Source: Magnetococcales bacterium
GTDB lineage: Bacteria > Pseudomonadota > Magnetococcia > Magnetococcales > JADFYX01
Assembly: GCA_015232795.1 (NCBI GenBank)
Contig: JADFYX010000141.1
Span: 1-6,555, forward strand
Reading direction: 5' to 3'
Length of the DNA: 6,555 bases
Shown: piece after piece, positions 6,438 to 6,555 of the stretch
Layout: every line of letters begins with the position of its first letter
Position numbering within the stretch: position 1 is the first letter of the stretch
The notes under the pieces: generated by a model
The model's input: the letters and a program-made list of their open reading frames with translations, nothing else
What the model was told of the DNA's origin: nothing
Databases searched by the model: none
Position numbers and translations under genes: made by a program

Positions 6438-6484
6438 GGGAGATTACCTCCCTTGTGGGTTTGGGCAAAGCCCAAGGTTTTGCC
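6435..6484. repeat. Tandem stem-loops with an alternative pairing
   Basis: The first hairpin is CAAGGGAG (6435-6442), loop ATTAC, CTCCCTTG (6448-6455), with a perfect 8-bp stem. The second is TTGGGC (6461-6466), loop AAA, GCCCAA (6470-6475). A competing fold pairs GGCAAAGCC (6464-6472) with GGTTTTGCC (6476-6484) across a 3-nt loop, with one G-T wobble, and excludes the second hairpin. The composition is far more GC-rich than the AT-rich leader next to it. The layout resembles palindromic intergenic elements seen in many proteobacterial genomes. A terminator role is possible for a leftward transcript arriving from beyond the right edge, but no T-run follows on that strand. Confidence 0.65.
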
Positions 6485-6555
6485 TTTGGTTTTAAGCCTT
6501 CGTATTCAATAGGGTGGGGGTGTGGGGGGCGGTAAGCGTTGTGATGGGGTTGCCT

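Larger units (their letters stand above)
6368..6555. other. Non-coding region upstream of the radical-SAM block
   Basis: No convincing gene is seen in these 188 bp. The left part (about 6368-6430) is very AT-rich and holds the ribosome-binding site and the -10 element. The middle holds the tandem stem-loops. The right part has a G-rich stretch (6512-6532) in which runs of 3, 5 and 6 G are separated by 1-3 bases. A short leader peptide or precursor gene was looked for here and not found. Confidence 0.6.

Noticed and set aside
6368..6555. Possible RiPP precursor or leader peptide upstream of the SPASM/twitch-type gene
   Set aside because: No start with a ribosome-binding site and a plausible Cys/Ser/Gly-rich small peptide could be seen in either direction.

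Overview
The window is 6.5 kb of bacterial DNA of moderate, AT-leaning composition. It is dominated by one leftward (minus-strand) run of tightly packed enzyme genes. The radical-SAM enzymes, including two with cobalamin-binding-type N-termini, point to a bacterium with at least some anaerobic or micro-oxic life. GC-rich tandem hairpins upstream of the operon resemble palindromic intergenic elements of Gram-negative Proteobacteria. The lineage itself cannot be fixed from this sequence.

Layout, left to right. Bases 1-513 (+) hold the 3' part of a GNAT N-acetyltransferase gene that enters from beyond the left edge. Only 9 bp separate it from the convergent gene at 523-1593 (-), a 356-residue GNAT-fold protein with two apparent GNAT halves. 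A 120-bp gap (1594-1713) follows and contains a 17-bp, 14-nt-loop inverted repeat. Then comes a four-gene block read right to left: a radical-SAM protein with a one-cluster twitch/SPASM-type C-terminus (5390-6367), a B12-binding-type radical-SAM protein (3942-5393), a class I SAM methyltransferase (3147-3941) and a second B12-binding-type radical-SAM protein (1714-3150). The junctions are an ATGA overlap, a direct TAG|ATG abutment and another ATGA overlap, so the four are almost certainly co-transcribed and translationally coupled. The stretch 6368-6555 has no gene. It holds a plausible promoter and ribosome-binding site for the block, a pair of stem-loops with an alternative fold, and a G-rich tract.

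How the genes may work together (inference). Three radical-SAM enzymes of two architectures, a conventional methyltransferase and an acyltransferase-like protein make a good tailoring cassette. It could modify a small molecule, a sugar or a lipid-linked intermediate by radical C-methylation or rearrangement, ordinary methylation and acylation. Both B12-type enzymes end in aromatic and basic tails that could dock on a membrane. No RiPP precursor peptide, glycosyltransferase, polyketide synthase or transporter lies inside the window, so the substrate is unknown. Identifying it would depend on the genes beyond the right edge.
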